Shown here: positions 7,244 through 14,679 of the stretch, one piece after another
How positions within the stretch are numbered: the first letter of the stretch is position 1
How the letters are laid out: the number at the start of each line of letters is the position of its first letter
Assembly: GCF_022664455.2 (NCBI RefSeq)
Contig: NZ_JAKRKC020000001.1
Coordinates: 2,795,001-2,859,000, forward strand
DNA: 64,000 bases
Reading direction: 5' to 3'
DNA from: Actinomadura luzonensis
GTDB taxonomy: Bacteria > Actinomycetota > Actinomycetes > Streptosporangiales > Streptosporangiaceae
The notes under the pieces: model-generated
What the model was told of the DNA's origin: nothing
Seen by the model: only the letters and a program-made list of their open reading frames with translations
Database searches by the model: none
Program-made: the position numbers and the translations under genes

Positions 7244-8290
7244 ATGGACGCCGACCGCCTGCTCGCCGCGGCCGTGGACGCCGTGCCGCGCGCGCACTAC
7301 ACCGACCATCCCGAGCTGGGCGCGCCGCCGCAGACCTCGCCGCCCAAAGTCGTCCAGCGCGACCTCGCCCGGGCCGGGGCCGGCCTCAGGGGCGCCCGGG
7401 TGCTGGAGATCGGCACCGGCACCGGCTACACGGGCGCGCTGCTCGCCCAGCTCGTCGGCCCGGCGGGGCTCGTGGTGTCCGTGGACGTGGACGGGCGGCT
7501 GGTGGAGCGGGCCCGGCGGCTGCACGCCGAGCGGCGCTGCCCGGTCACGGTCGTGTGCGGCGACGGCCACGACGGCGTCCCCGACCACGCGCCCTACGAC
7601 CTGGTCATCGGCTGGTGCGCCCCCGCCCTGCTGCCCGACGCCTGGCTCAAGCAGACCCGGCCGGGCGGGATCGTCAGCACCCCCGTGTACGTGGCCCCGG
7701 CCGCCCGCGCGGTCGGCCACGTCCGCGCCGAGGTCACCGGCGACGGCGGGCTGACCGGCGTCCGGCTCGCCACCGCCTCCTACGTCGACATGGGCGACGC
7801 GGCGAACGTCACGCTGGGCGCGCCCCTGCTGCACCTCGACGCCACGTGCGGGCCCTCGTACGTGTCGGTGGCCTGGCGCGGGCGCGCCGGCGGCGAGCCG
7901 GCGGCGGCGCTCGCGCTCCTCGACCGGCCGGGCCACGCCGAGCCGCACCCCGTCGGCCTGCACGGCGAGCAGGCCGCGGCGGCCTGGCACACGCGCGCCC
8001 TACGTCGCCGCCCGCGACCACGCGCGCGGCGAGGGCGCGTTCAGCACGGGGCAGCGGCGCGCCGGCGGGAGTCGGCCTCGGCCTCACCGGCGGCGGGGAC
8101 GCCGCCGTGGTCACCGGCTCCTGGGGCTGCGGGCCGCCACCCCGGCTCGGCCGCGCTGGCGGCGCTGCGCGAGCACCTGCGGGCCTGGGACGCGGCCGGC
8201 CGGCCCGGCCTGGACCGGCTGGCGGCCGAGGTCACGCCCGCCGACGGCGGCCGGCGCGTCCAGGTGACGCTGCCGCCAGGGGCGGCGTGA
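7244..8290 (+). CDS. PCMT-like SAM-dependent methyltransferase (frame drift in 3' third)
   Basis: Protein-L-isoaspartate methyltransferase-type fold. Motif I is VLEIGTGTGYTGALLAQL (residues 49-66), followed by motifs ending in PYDLVIGW and the post-catalytic loop QTRPGGIVSTPVYV. GGGAGG lies 4 nt before ATG 7244. The nominal frame runs to 8290 (348 aa), but from about 7998 to 8135 its codon bias collapses: good third-position GC moves first to the frame of 8001, then to that of 8071, then back. True residues near 251-298 are therefore doubtful. It ends 6 bp from the convergent membrane protein. PCMT-like genes sometimes serve RiPP pathways, but no precursor is visible. Confidence 0.78.
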   Translation: MDADRLLAAAVDAVPRAHYTDHPELGAPPQTSPPKVVQRDLARAGAGLRGARVLEIGTGTGYTGALLAQLVGPAGLVVSVDVDGRLVERARRLHAERRCPVTVVCGDGHDGVPDHAPYDLVIGWCAPALLPDAWLKQTRPGGIVSTPVYVAPAARAVGHVRAEVTGDGGLTGVRLATASYVDMGDAANVTLGAPLLHLDATCGPSYVSVAWRGRAGGEPAAALALLDRPGHAEPHPVGLHGEQAAAAWHTRALRRRPRPRARRGRVQHGAAARRRESASASPAAGTPPWSPAPGAAGRHPGSAALAALREHLRAWDAAGRPGLDRLAAEVTPADGGRRVQVTLPPGAA

Positions 8291-8296
8291 GCGCGG

Positions 8297-11236
8297 TCAC
8301 GGCGACGGGCTGGCGGTCGGGGACGGCTCCTGCGCCGGGGCGCTGACCTGCGGCAACGGCGCGATGACGTTGTTCACCAGGGCGGTGGCGACCGTGGTGC
8401 CGGCCGCGATGACGACCGCGGTCACCGGCGCGGCGAGGGCGCGCAGGCTGCGCACGTTCCGCAGCCGCCCCCACGGCTCGCGCGCCAGCGACATGAGCCG
8501 CCACTCCCACCACAGCCCCAGCCCGATGCTGACCACCGCGATGTCGCCGAGCGCCACCAGCATGCCGATCAGCGCCTCCCGCACCGTGGGCGCGCCCGGG
8601 TCCGCGGACATGGCCGCGGCCAGCGTCTGGAGGTATCCCGGCAGCTCCACCAGGGCCGCGGCGACCAGCAGCGTCAGCGACTTCGCGATCGGGTCGTCGC
8701 CGCGCACCCGCGGGTAGAAGTAGCCGAAGACCAGGCACAACGCGGGCAGCGTCAGCAGCGTCATCGCCGCGAGCAGGATCTGCCCCGGGGTGCTGCGCCA
8801 GGTGTCGAGCGACTCGTAGACCCGCAGCGCGGAGAAGGGCAGCGACAGCAGGATCCCCACCCCGAACGCGGCCAGCCCGTTGCGCCAGGGCGAGTGCCCG
8901 GCGAGCGTGGTCAGCGCCAGGTCGGAGTCCAGGGGCCGGGCGCTGCCGTCGGCGGCGCGTTCGAGCGCCGCCCGCCGCTCCTCGAACGCCGCCACCTCCA
9001 GCCCCTCGGCCGGCGGCCGGCGCAGCAGGTTCGTCAGCGCCGCCCGGACCGTCCTGCGCCGGATCAGGTCACGTACGAGCAGCCGGTGCTCGGCCCCTGA
9101 CACCTCGGCCCCCTCGGGAGGCGGGCGGGACAGCAGCCAGGTGACCCCCGCCCAGGCCGTCACCGGCAGGACCAGCAGGCCCCCGGTCGGCTGCAGCCGC
9201 AGCACCAGCAGGAGCAGCACCGCCGTGTGGTAGGCGGTGGCCGCCGTCAGCGCCGCGCCGCCCGCCCCGATCCTGCGCAGGCGGAGCAGCAACATCGCCA
9301 GCACCAGCGCCGGCAGCCCGACCAGCATGATCGGCAGCAGCGTGGCGGCCGGCTCCTCGCCCGCCTCCTGGGTCCACGGCCGGAGCAGCCAGGACTCGGG
9401 GAAGATCGCGTAGACGACGACGGCGAGGCTCAGCGCGACCGCCGCGCCGCCGCCCGCGGTCCACGCCGCCGACCAGCGGCGGTTCACCTCGGCGAGCCAG
9501 CCGCACGCGGTCAGGGCGAAGGACGTGGCGAGCAGGACGGTCCACACGGCGATGCCGGGGAAGGCGCCCGTCCACACCGCCCGGCCCGCCGGCAGCACGC
9601 CCGACCCGGCGAGCAGGAGCACCGCCCAGGGCAGCAGCCGCCGCCACGGCCGCACGAGCGCGCAGCCGGTCAGCAGGGCGGCGGCCCCCGCCAGCCACCA
9701 GGCCACGGCCGCCGGGCCGAGCAGCACGCCGAACGCCCACAACGCGAGCGTCGCGCCCGACACGGCCACCGCCGTCCAGGCCGCGACGGCCGCCGGGCGC
9801 CGCCCCTCGCCGCCGAGCGCGCGGCCGGCCGAGCGCAGCGCGAGCACCGGCAGGCCGATCACCAGGAGGGCGAGCCCGGCCCAGCGCGCCGCGCCGGCGC
9901 CGCTCAGCCCCAGGACGAGCGCGGCGGCGGGCAGCGCCGCGAGCAGCCGGTTGCGGCGCCGCCGCCACCAGTCCCGGCCGAGCGCCCGCGCCAGCGACAT
10001 CCCGACGAGCAGCGTGCCGGCGATCGCGGCCGCCCAGGCCAGCGCGGTCCCGGCCCGGGTCAGCGGGGCGACGTCGGAGCGCTGGAACTCCTCGCCTGAG
10101 CCGGTCGCGGTGTCCCGGCCCTCCTCGACCCGGGCCGCGATGACCGGGTCGTCGGTCAGGTAGTCGGCGACCGAGGCGGTCTCGCCGTCCCGGACGAAGG
10201 CGGCCCTGAGCGCGCCGCCGCCGGCGTCCAGGCGGGCCGAGCGCGCGTCCTGGGCGAGCGGCGGCGGGCCGGTCACGCCGGCCAGCGTCCAGCCGTGCGC
10301 GGCCACGACGAGCTGGTGGGAGGAGAAAGGCAGCCGGCCGGCGTCCGGGTCCGGCGGGGTGAACTCGATCCCGACGAACGTGGCGCCTCCGTCGGCGGCG
10401 TAGTTGCCGTAGCCGACGCCGGTGAAGGTGACGACGGCCTGCCGGGACCCCGGCTCCACCCGGATCGCGGGCGGGAGGAAGGCGGCCGGGTAGACCGTGT
10501 TCGTCTCGGCGGCCTCGGTGTCGCCGAGCCTGCTGGTGACGAACGCGGTGGGCGCGCTCGCCGCCGCGCCGAGGCGCAGGGCCGCGAGGTCCGGGTCGTC
10601 CGCGGGCAGGCGCAGCTCGTGCGTCACCCGCAGCTCGTAGACGCGGTCCGTCAGGTCGCCCCGGTCGAGGACGGCCCGCGCGGCGGCGGGGTGGCGGCGC
10701 CAGGCGCCCGGCGCGGCCTCGGCCAGCGACACCCACGTCGTGGCGGTCCGCGGGACGGGCGCCGGCGTGGGGGAGGCGCGCGGCGGCTCGACCACCAGCA
10801 GCGCCCTGCCGGCCGCCGGTCCGGGGGCGGGGTCGCCGGCGGCTCCGCACGCGCCCCACACGTCGTACCGGCCGGCCGGCAGGCCCGTGCGCAGTGTGGC
10901 GACGCCGCGCAGCCCGCCCGTGGCCGCCCGCTCGTCCAGCAGCACCGGCTCGGCGAAGGCGGCGGAGCCGGCCGTGGCGTCCGTCGCCCCCGCCCCGCAC
11001 GAGACCGTGACCGCCACCTCGGCCGCGCCCGGCGGCACCAGCGGCGGGTCGAGGACGACCGCGGCCTGCGGCGGCGCGGGCTCCTCCGACGGCGGGCCGG
11101 CCGCTCCCGGCGGGGGAGCGGGCGCGATACGGCCGACCAGCCACACGCCGGCCGCGAGCAGGACGAGGGCCACGCCGAGCCACCCGAGCGGGCGGCGGCG
11201 TGGCCGGGCGGGGGGCTTGTCCACATCCGGCATCAT
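8297..11236 (-). CDS. 979-aa polytopic membrane protein with extracytoplasmic domain
   Basis: After a Pro/Arg-rich start comes one helix (about 18-38), then roughly 350 residues of Pro/Ala-rich and beta-rich extracytoplasmic sequence. About nine helices follow (390-700), then a charged cytoplasmic section (about 710-805, RDLIRRRTVRAALTNLLRR), then five more helices and a Ser/Pro tail. I cannot name it; it may belong to one of the large DUF membrane families of filamentous actinomycetes. Two ATGs (11236, 11233) compete and no Shine-Dalgarno is evident. It ends 6 bp from the methyltransferase stop. Confidence 0.75.
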   Translation of the reverse strand: MMPDVDKPPARPRRRPLGWLGVALVLLAAGVWLVGRIAPAPPPGAAGPPSEEPAPPQAAVVLDPPLVPPGAAEVAVTVSCGAGATDATAGSAAFAEPVLLDERAATGGLRGVATLRTGLPAGRYDVWGACGAAGDPAPGPAAGRALLVVEPPRASPTPAPVPRTATTWVSLAEAAPGAWRRHPAAARAVLDRGDLTDRVYELRVTHELRLPADDPDLAALRLGAAASAPTAFVTSRLGDTEAAETNTVYPAAFLPPAIRVEPGSRQAVVTFTGVGYGNYAADGGATFVGIEFTPPDPDAGRLPFSSHQLVVAAHGWTLAGVTGPPPLAQDARSARLDAGGGALRAAFVRDGETASVADYLTDDPVIAARVEEGRDTATGSGEEFQRSDVAPLTRAGTALAWAAAIAGTLLVGMSLARALGRDWWRRRRNRLLAALPAAALVLGLSGAGAARWAGLALLVIGLPVLALRSAGRALGGEGRRPAAVAAWTAVAVSGATLALWAFGVLLGPAAVAWWLAGAAALLTGCALVRPWRRLLPWAVLLLAGSGVLPAGRAVWTGAFPGIAVWTVLLATSFALTACGWLAEVNRRWSAAWTAGGGAAVALSLAVVVYAIFPESWLLRPWTQEAGEEPAATLLPIMLVGLPALVLAMLLLRLRRIGAGGAALTAATAYHTAVLLLLVLRLQPTGGLLVLPVTAWAGVTWLLSRPPPEGAEVSGAEHRLLVRDLIRRRTVRAALTNLLRRPPAEGLEVAAFEERRAALERAADGSARPLDSDLALTTLAGHSPWRNGLAAFGVGILLSLPFSALRVYESLDTWRSTPGQILLAAMTLLTLPALCLVFGYFYPRVRGDDPIAKSLTLLVAAALVELPGYLQTLAAAMSADPGAPTVREALIGMLVALGDIAVVSIGLGLWWEWRLMSLAREPWGRLRNVRSLRALAAPVTAVVIAAGTTVATALVNNVIAPLPQVSAPAQEPSPTASPSP

Positions 11237-11292
11237 CGGGGGAGCCGGGGCTCCCGCTCAACGCCGGCGACGGATTCCTCGCGCGCCGCTGA

Positions 11293-11487
11293 TCAGTCGG
11301 CGACCTCGATGGCGAACGCCGGGCAGACGGCGGCGGCCTCGCGCACCGCGGCGTGCCGGTCCTCGCCCGGCTCGGCCTCCAGCAGGACGACGATGCCGTC
11401 CTCGTCACGCTGGTCGAACACCTCGGGCGCGATCAGCACGCACTGCCCGGCGCCGCAGCACTTGTCCTCGTCGACGGTCACTTTCAT
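11293..11487 (-). CDS. [3Fe-4S] ferredoxin, P450 redox partner
   Basis: 64 aa. Cluster ligands are Cys10, Cys16 and Cys55; the position that would be the fourth Cys is Ala13 (C-C-G-A-G-Q-C), which predicts a [3Fe-4S] rather than [4Fe-4S] centre, as in ferredoxins that feed CYP105-like P450s. Acidic throughout, as expected of a docking electron carrier. It is the last gene of the reductase-P450-ferredoxin operon, 23 bp after the P450 stop. Confidence 0.92.
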   Translation of the reverse strand: MKVTVDEDKCCGAGQCVLIAPEVFDQRDEDGIVVLLEAEPGEDRHAAVREAAAVCPAFAIEVAD

Positions 11488-11510
11488 GCGGTGTCTCCCT
11501 CGATCGGTGA

Positions 11511-12722
11511 TTACCAGCGGACCGGTACGGTGCGCAGACCGCCGACGGCCAGCCCCTCCACGCGCTCCAGCTCCGCCTCCGGCACGGCCAGCTCCAGCGT
11601 GGGCAGCTTGCGCAGCAGCACCTCCAGCACGACCTGCAGCTCGGTGCGGGCCAGCGCCTGCCCGAGGCAGGAGTGCGCGCCCGCGCCGAAGGCGAGGTGC
11701 GGGTTGGGGCTGCGGGTCAGGTCGAACTCGCCGGCCGCCTCGAAGGCGCTCTCGTCCCGGTTGGCGGCGGCCATGCTGCAGATGACGGTGGTGCCCCGCG
11801 GCAGCTCGGTGCCGTCGATCTCGGTGCCCTCCTTGAGGTAGCGGGGCAGGCCGAAGCCGGAGTTGGCGTCCAGGCGCAGCGACTCCTCGACGGTGCCGCG
11901 GATCAGCGTGGGGTCGGCCAGCAGCGCCTCCCAGCGGGCGCGGTCGGCGAGCAGCATGGCGACCATCTTGCCGATCATGTTGGCGGTGGTCTCGTGCCCG
12001 GCGACCAGCAGCGCCATGCCGGTGACCAGGATCTGCAGGTCGCTCAGGCCGCCCTCGTCCGGGCCGCCCGCCGCGATCAGCTCGCTCAGCAGGTCCTCGC
12101 CCGGCTCGGCGCGCTTGCCGGCCAGCAGGTCCGTCATGTACTGGAAGAACTCGGCCTGGGCGGCCTCGATCTCGTCCTTGCCGTAGCGGGTGAGGTTGAG
12201 CAGCGTGTCCGACCAGTACGAGAACCGGTCGCGGTCCTCGGCCGGGACGCCGAGCATGTCGCAGATCACGTACACCGGCAGCGGGAAGCCCAGCGACGCC
12301 TTCAGGTCGCCGGGGGCGCCGCGCCCGACCATCTCGTCGATGAGGTCCTCGGCGATCCTGGCCATGGCGGGCCGCATGGCGTTCATGCGCTTGGCGGTGA
12401 ACCACTTGCTGACCAGCCGCCGCCAGTGCTGGTGCTCCTCGCCGCCGTCGGGGATGATCGTCGCCATCTCGCTGCTGAAGACGCCGCCGCCGTCGGCCGA
12501 CAGCCGGGCCGCGTCGGGCGCGTTGAGCTGGCGGGTGAAGCGCGGGTCGGCCAGCACCCGCTTGACGTCCTCGTAGCGGGTCAGCAGCCGGGCGCGGTCG
12601 CCGCTCGGCAGCTCGACGTGCGCGACGGGACACTTGGTGCGCAGCTCGGCCCACTCCGCGGGCGGCTGGAGCGCCGCGTCGTTCGGGATGGGGTAGGGCA
12701 GGACCTGCTCGTCGATGGTCAT
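11511..12722 (-). CDS. Cytochrome P450 monooxygenase
   Basis: 403 aa soluble bacterial P450. Oxygen-activating I-helix AGHETT (241-246), ExxR pair Glu280/Arg283, and the heme loop FGAGAHSCLGQALAR with thiolate ligand Cys352. It hydroxylates or epoxidises an unknown hydrophobic substrate using electrons relayed by the ferredoxin and reductase encoded on either side. N-terminal wording (ATEW-like PAEWAELRTKCPVAHV) resembles the CYP105/CYP107 type. No biosynthetic partners flank it, so xenobiotic oxidation fits as well as tailoring. Confidence 0.94.
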   Translation of the reverse strand: MTIDEQVLPYPIPNDAALQPPAEWAELRTKCPVAHVELPSGDRARLLTRYEDVKRVLADPRFTRQLNAPDAARLSADGGGVFSSEMATIIPDGGEEHQHWRRLVSKWFTAKRMNAMRPAMARIAEDLIDEMVGRGAPGDLKASLGFPLPVYVICDMLGVPAEDRDRFSYWSDTLLNLTRYGKDEIEAAQAEFFQYMTDLLAGKRAEPGEDLLSELIAAGGPDEGGLSDLQILVTGMALLVAGHETTANMIGKMVAMLLADRARWEALLADPTLIRGTVEESLRLDANSGFGLPRYLKEGTEIDGTELPRGTTVICSMAAANRDESAFEAAGEFDLTRSPNPHLAFGAGAHSCLGQALARTELQVVLEVLLRKLPTLELAVPEAELERVEGLAVGGLRTVPVRW

Positions 12723-12754
12723 GCGTCTCCTTGGGAAGAGGGGTGGGGCGCTCG

Positions 12755-13924
12755 TCACGCGGGCGTGAGCGGCTGGCCGGCCAGGACCTGCTGGCGCAGC
12801 AGGCGGGCCTGCTTGGGCATGTTCCAGCCGAGCACGGCGGTGACCCGGCCGCCCTCGCGGTAGAGAGCGGCGAAACGGTGCTGCTCGGGGTCGCCCTCGG
12901 CGACGGTGACGGCCGCCGCCGGGGACGGCAGGCCGTGGGCCTGGATCTTGACGTCGTACTGGTCGGTCCAGAAGTAGGGGATCGGCGTGTACGGGCGGTC
13001 CGCGCCGAGGATGTTCGCCGCGACCGTCTGGGCCTGCTCGGTGGCGTTGGTGCGGTTCTCCAGGCGCAGCCGCCGGCCGAGCCCCTCGTGGTGGAAGGAG
13101 GCCACGTCGCCGACCGCCCAGACGCCGGCGGCGGCGCGGCAGCGGGCGTCGCACTCCACGCCGTCGCCCAGGCCGAGGCCGCTGCCGTCGAGCCAGCCGG
13201 TGGCCGGGCGGGAGCCGACGGCGACCACGACGGCGTCGGCGGGCAGCAGCTCGCCGGTGGCCAGCCGGACGCCGGTCACCCGGCCCCCGTCGCCCACCAG
13301 CTCGCGCACCGCGACGCCGAGCCGCAGCCGCACGCCGCGCTCGGCGTGGACGCGGGTGAGCAGGCCGCCGACGTGCGCGCCGAGCTGGTCGCCGAGCACG
13401 GCCTGGCCCAGGCCGGCGAGGGTGACCTCCAGGCCCAGGCCGCGGGCGGTGGCGGCGATCTCGCCGCCCAGCACGCCCTCGCCGACGACCACCAGCCGGG
13501 TGCCCGGGGTCAGGTGGGCGCGCAGGGTCAGGGCGTCGTCGAGGCCGCGGAGGACGTGCACGCCCGCCAGGCCGTCCTGGCCGGGTAGCCGGTGCGGGAC
13601 GAGGCCGGTGGCGAGGACCACGGCGTCGGCGCGCAGCACGCGCCCCGAGGCGGTGGTGACCGCCCGCGCCCCGACGTCGAGCGCCACGGCCGGCTCGCCC
13701 CTGACGAACTCGGCGCCCAGCGCGTCGAGCTGCGGCCGGCCGCGCAGCCGGGCCCGCTCCGGCTCCCAGGCGCCGGCGAGCACCTGCTTCGACAGCGGCG
13801 GCCGGTCGTAGGGCAGGTGCGGCTCGGCGTCGAGCAGCGTCAGCCCGCCGTCGTGGCCGAGCCGGCGCAGTGCTTCGGCGGTGCTCAGGCCGGCGGCCGA
13901 GGCGCCGACGATCAGAACGTCCAC
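12755..13924 (-). CDS. FAD-dependent ferredoxin reductase
   Basis: 389 aa, of the rubredoxin/putidaredoxin reductase class. Two Rossmann motifs are visible: FAD-binding VLIVGASAAGLSTAEALRRL at the N-terminus and NAD(P)H-binding VVVGEGVLGGEIAATARGLG around residue 140, plus the flavin motif VWAVGDVASF. It takes electrons from NAD(P)H to the operon's ferredoxin. GTG 13924 is preceded by AAAGGA with suitable spacing. It is the first gene of the P450 operon and faces the TetR gene across the palindromic operator. Confidence 0.93.
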   Translation of the reverse strand: MDVLIVGASAAGLSTAEALRRLGHDGGLTLLDAEPHLPYDRPPLSKQVLAGAWEPERARLRGRPQLDALGAEFVRGEPAVALDVGARAVTTASGRVLRADAVVLATGLVPHRLPGQDGLAGVHVLRGLDDALTLRAHLTPGTRLVVVGEGVLGGEIAATARGLGLEVTLAGLGQAVLGDQLGAHVGGLLTRVHAERGVRLRLGVAVRELVGDGGRVTGVRLATGELLPADAVVVAVGSRPATGWLDGSGLGLGDGVECDARCRAAAGVWAVGDVASFHHEGLGRRLRLENRTNATEQAQTVAANILGADRPYTPIPYFWTDQYDVKIQAHGLPSPAAAVTVAEGDPEQHRFAALYREGGRVTAVLGWNMPKQARLLRQQVLAGQPLTPA

Positions 13925-13961
13925 GTGATCCTTTCCGTCGGTTCCGACCCGACCACAGTAC

Positions 13962-13993
13962 CTTACAACTGCAAGTTAACTGACAGATGTAAG
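13962..13993. promoter_or_regulatory. 32-bp palindromic operator between TetR gene and P450 operon
   Basis: Imperfect palindrome centred at 13977.5. Each 16-bp arm matches the other at 13 of 16 positions, with a perfect core AGTTAACT (13974-13981) and outer arms CTTACAACTG and CAGATGTAAG. It sits in the 88-bp divergent region and overlaps the likely promoters of both transcripts. This is the expected layout for TetR autoregulation plus control of the P450 operon. Confidence 0.8.
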
Positions 13994-14012
13994 CCAAGGG
14001 TAAACTCAGTAG

Positions 14013-14648
14013 GTGGCCACCACGAAAGACAGCAGGACCCCGTCCGTAGACCGCCGCGTCCTCCGCACGCAGGCGACTCTCGCGCGGGCGCTGCTCGCCC
14101 TCGTCGAGGAACGGGAGCTGTCCCGGATCAGCGTCTCCGACGTGGCCGAACGCGCCGGCGTCAGCCGCACCGCCTTCTACGACCACTACCGCGACGTGCA
14201 CGAGCTGGCCGAGGCCGCCAGCACCGCGATGATCGACGGCCTGATCAGGTCGCTGCCCTCCCCGGGCCCCGGGTCGGCCGATCCCGAGCGGGAGGCCACG
14301 CGCTCCCTGGAGGCGTTCTTCGCCAGCCTGGCCGAGCACGCCGGGCTCTACCGCAGCCTGCTCGGGCCGCAGGGCAGCGCGCGGGTGGCCGACCACATCC
14401 GCCGCCGGCTCACCGCCGCCGTCCACAACCGCGTCCGCCAGGCCAACGACGGCACCGCCCCGGCCGACCCGCTGGACATCCCGCACGACGTGCAGGCCGC
14501 GTTCACGGCCGGGGCGATCTTCGGCGTGGCGGCCGACTGGCTCCAGCGCGAGTGCCCGGAGCCGCCCGCGCGGATGGCCGCCCTGACCTGGCCGCTCTTC
14601 CACGCGCTCTACGGCGTCGTGAACCCGCCGGGGGCCGCCGCGTCCTGA
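14013..14648 (+). CDS. TetR-family regulator of the P450 operon
   Basis: 211 aa. The N-terminal TetR helix-turn-helix is clear: SRISVSDVAERAGVSRTAFY followed by DHYRDVHEL. The rest is an alpha-helical ligand-binding domain of the TetR_C_33-like type (LEAFFASLAEHAGLYRSLLG). GTG 14013 has no good Shine-Dalgarno and sits just downstream of the palindrome, so the mRNA may be nearly leaderless. It likely represses itself and the divergent reductase-P450-ferredoxin genes; the inducer is probably a P450 substrate. Confidence 0.9.
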   Translation: MATTKDSRTPSVDRRVLRTQATLARALLALVEERELSRISVSDVAERAGVSRTAFYDHYRDVHELAEAASTAMIDGLIRSLPSPGPGSADPEREATRSLEAFFASLAEHAGLYRSLLGPQGSARVADHIRRRLTAAVHNRVRQANDGTAPADPLDIPHDVQAAFTAGAIFGVAADWLQRECPEPPARMAALTWPLFHALYGVVNPPGAAAS

Positions 14649-14679
14649 GCCGGGCGGCTTCCCAAGTCGGCTCCAAGCC

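Noticed and set aside
7244..8290. RiPP (FxLD/lasso-type) pathway suggested by the PCMT-like methyltransferase
   Set aside because: No precursor-like small ORF, lanthionine or ATP-grasp gene nearby; the neighbours are a glycosyltransferase and a large membrane protein with no shared operon.
11293..14648. Natural-product gene cluster around the P450
   Set aside because: No PKS, NRPS, terpene or other biosynthetic gene occurs in the window, and the drug-type ABC exporter is 5 kb away on its own operon.
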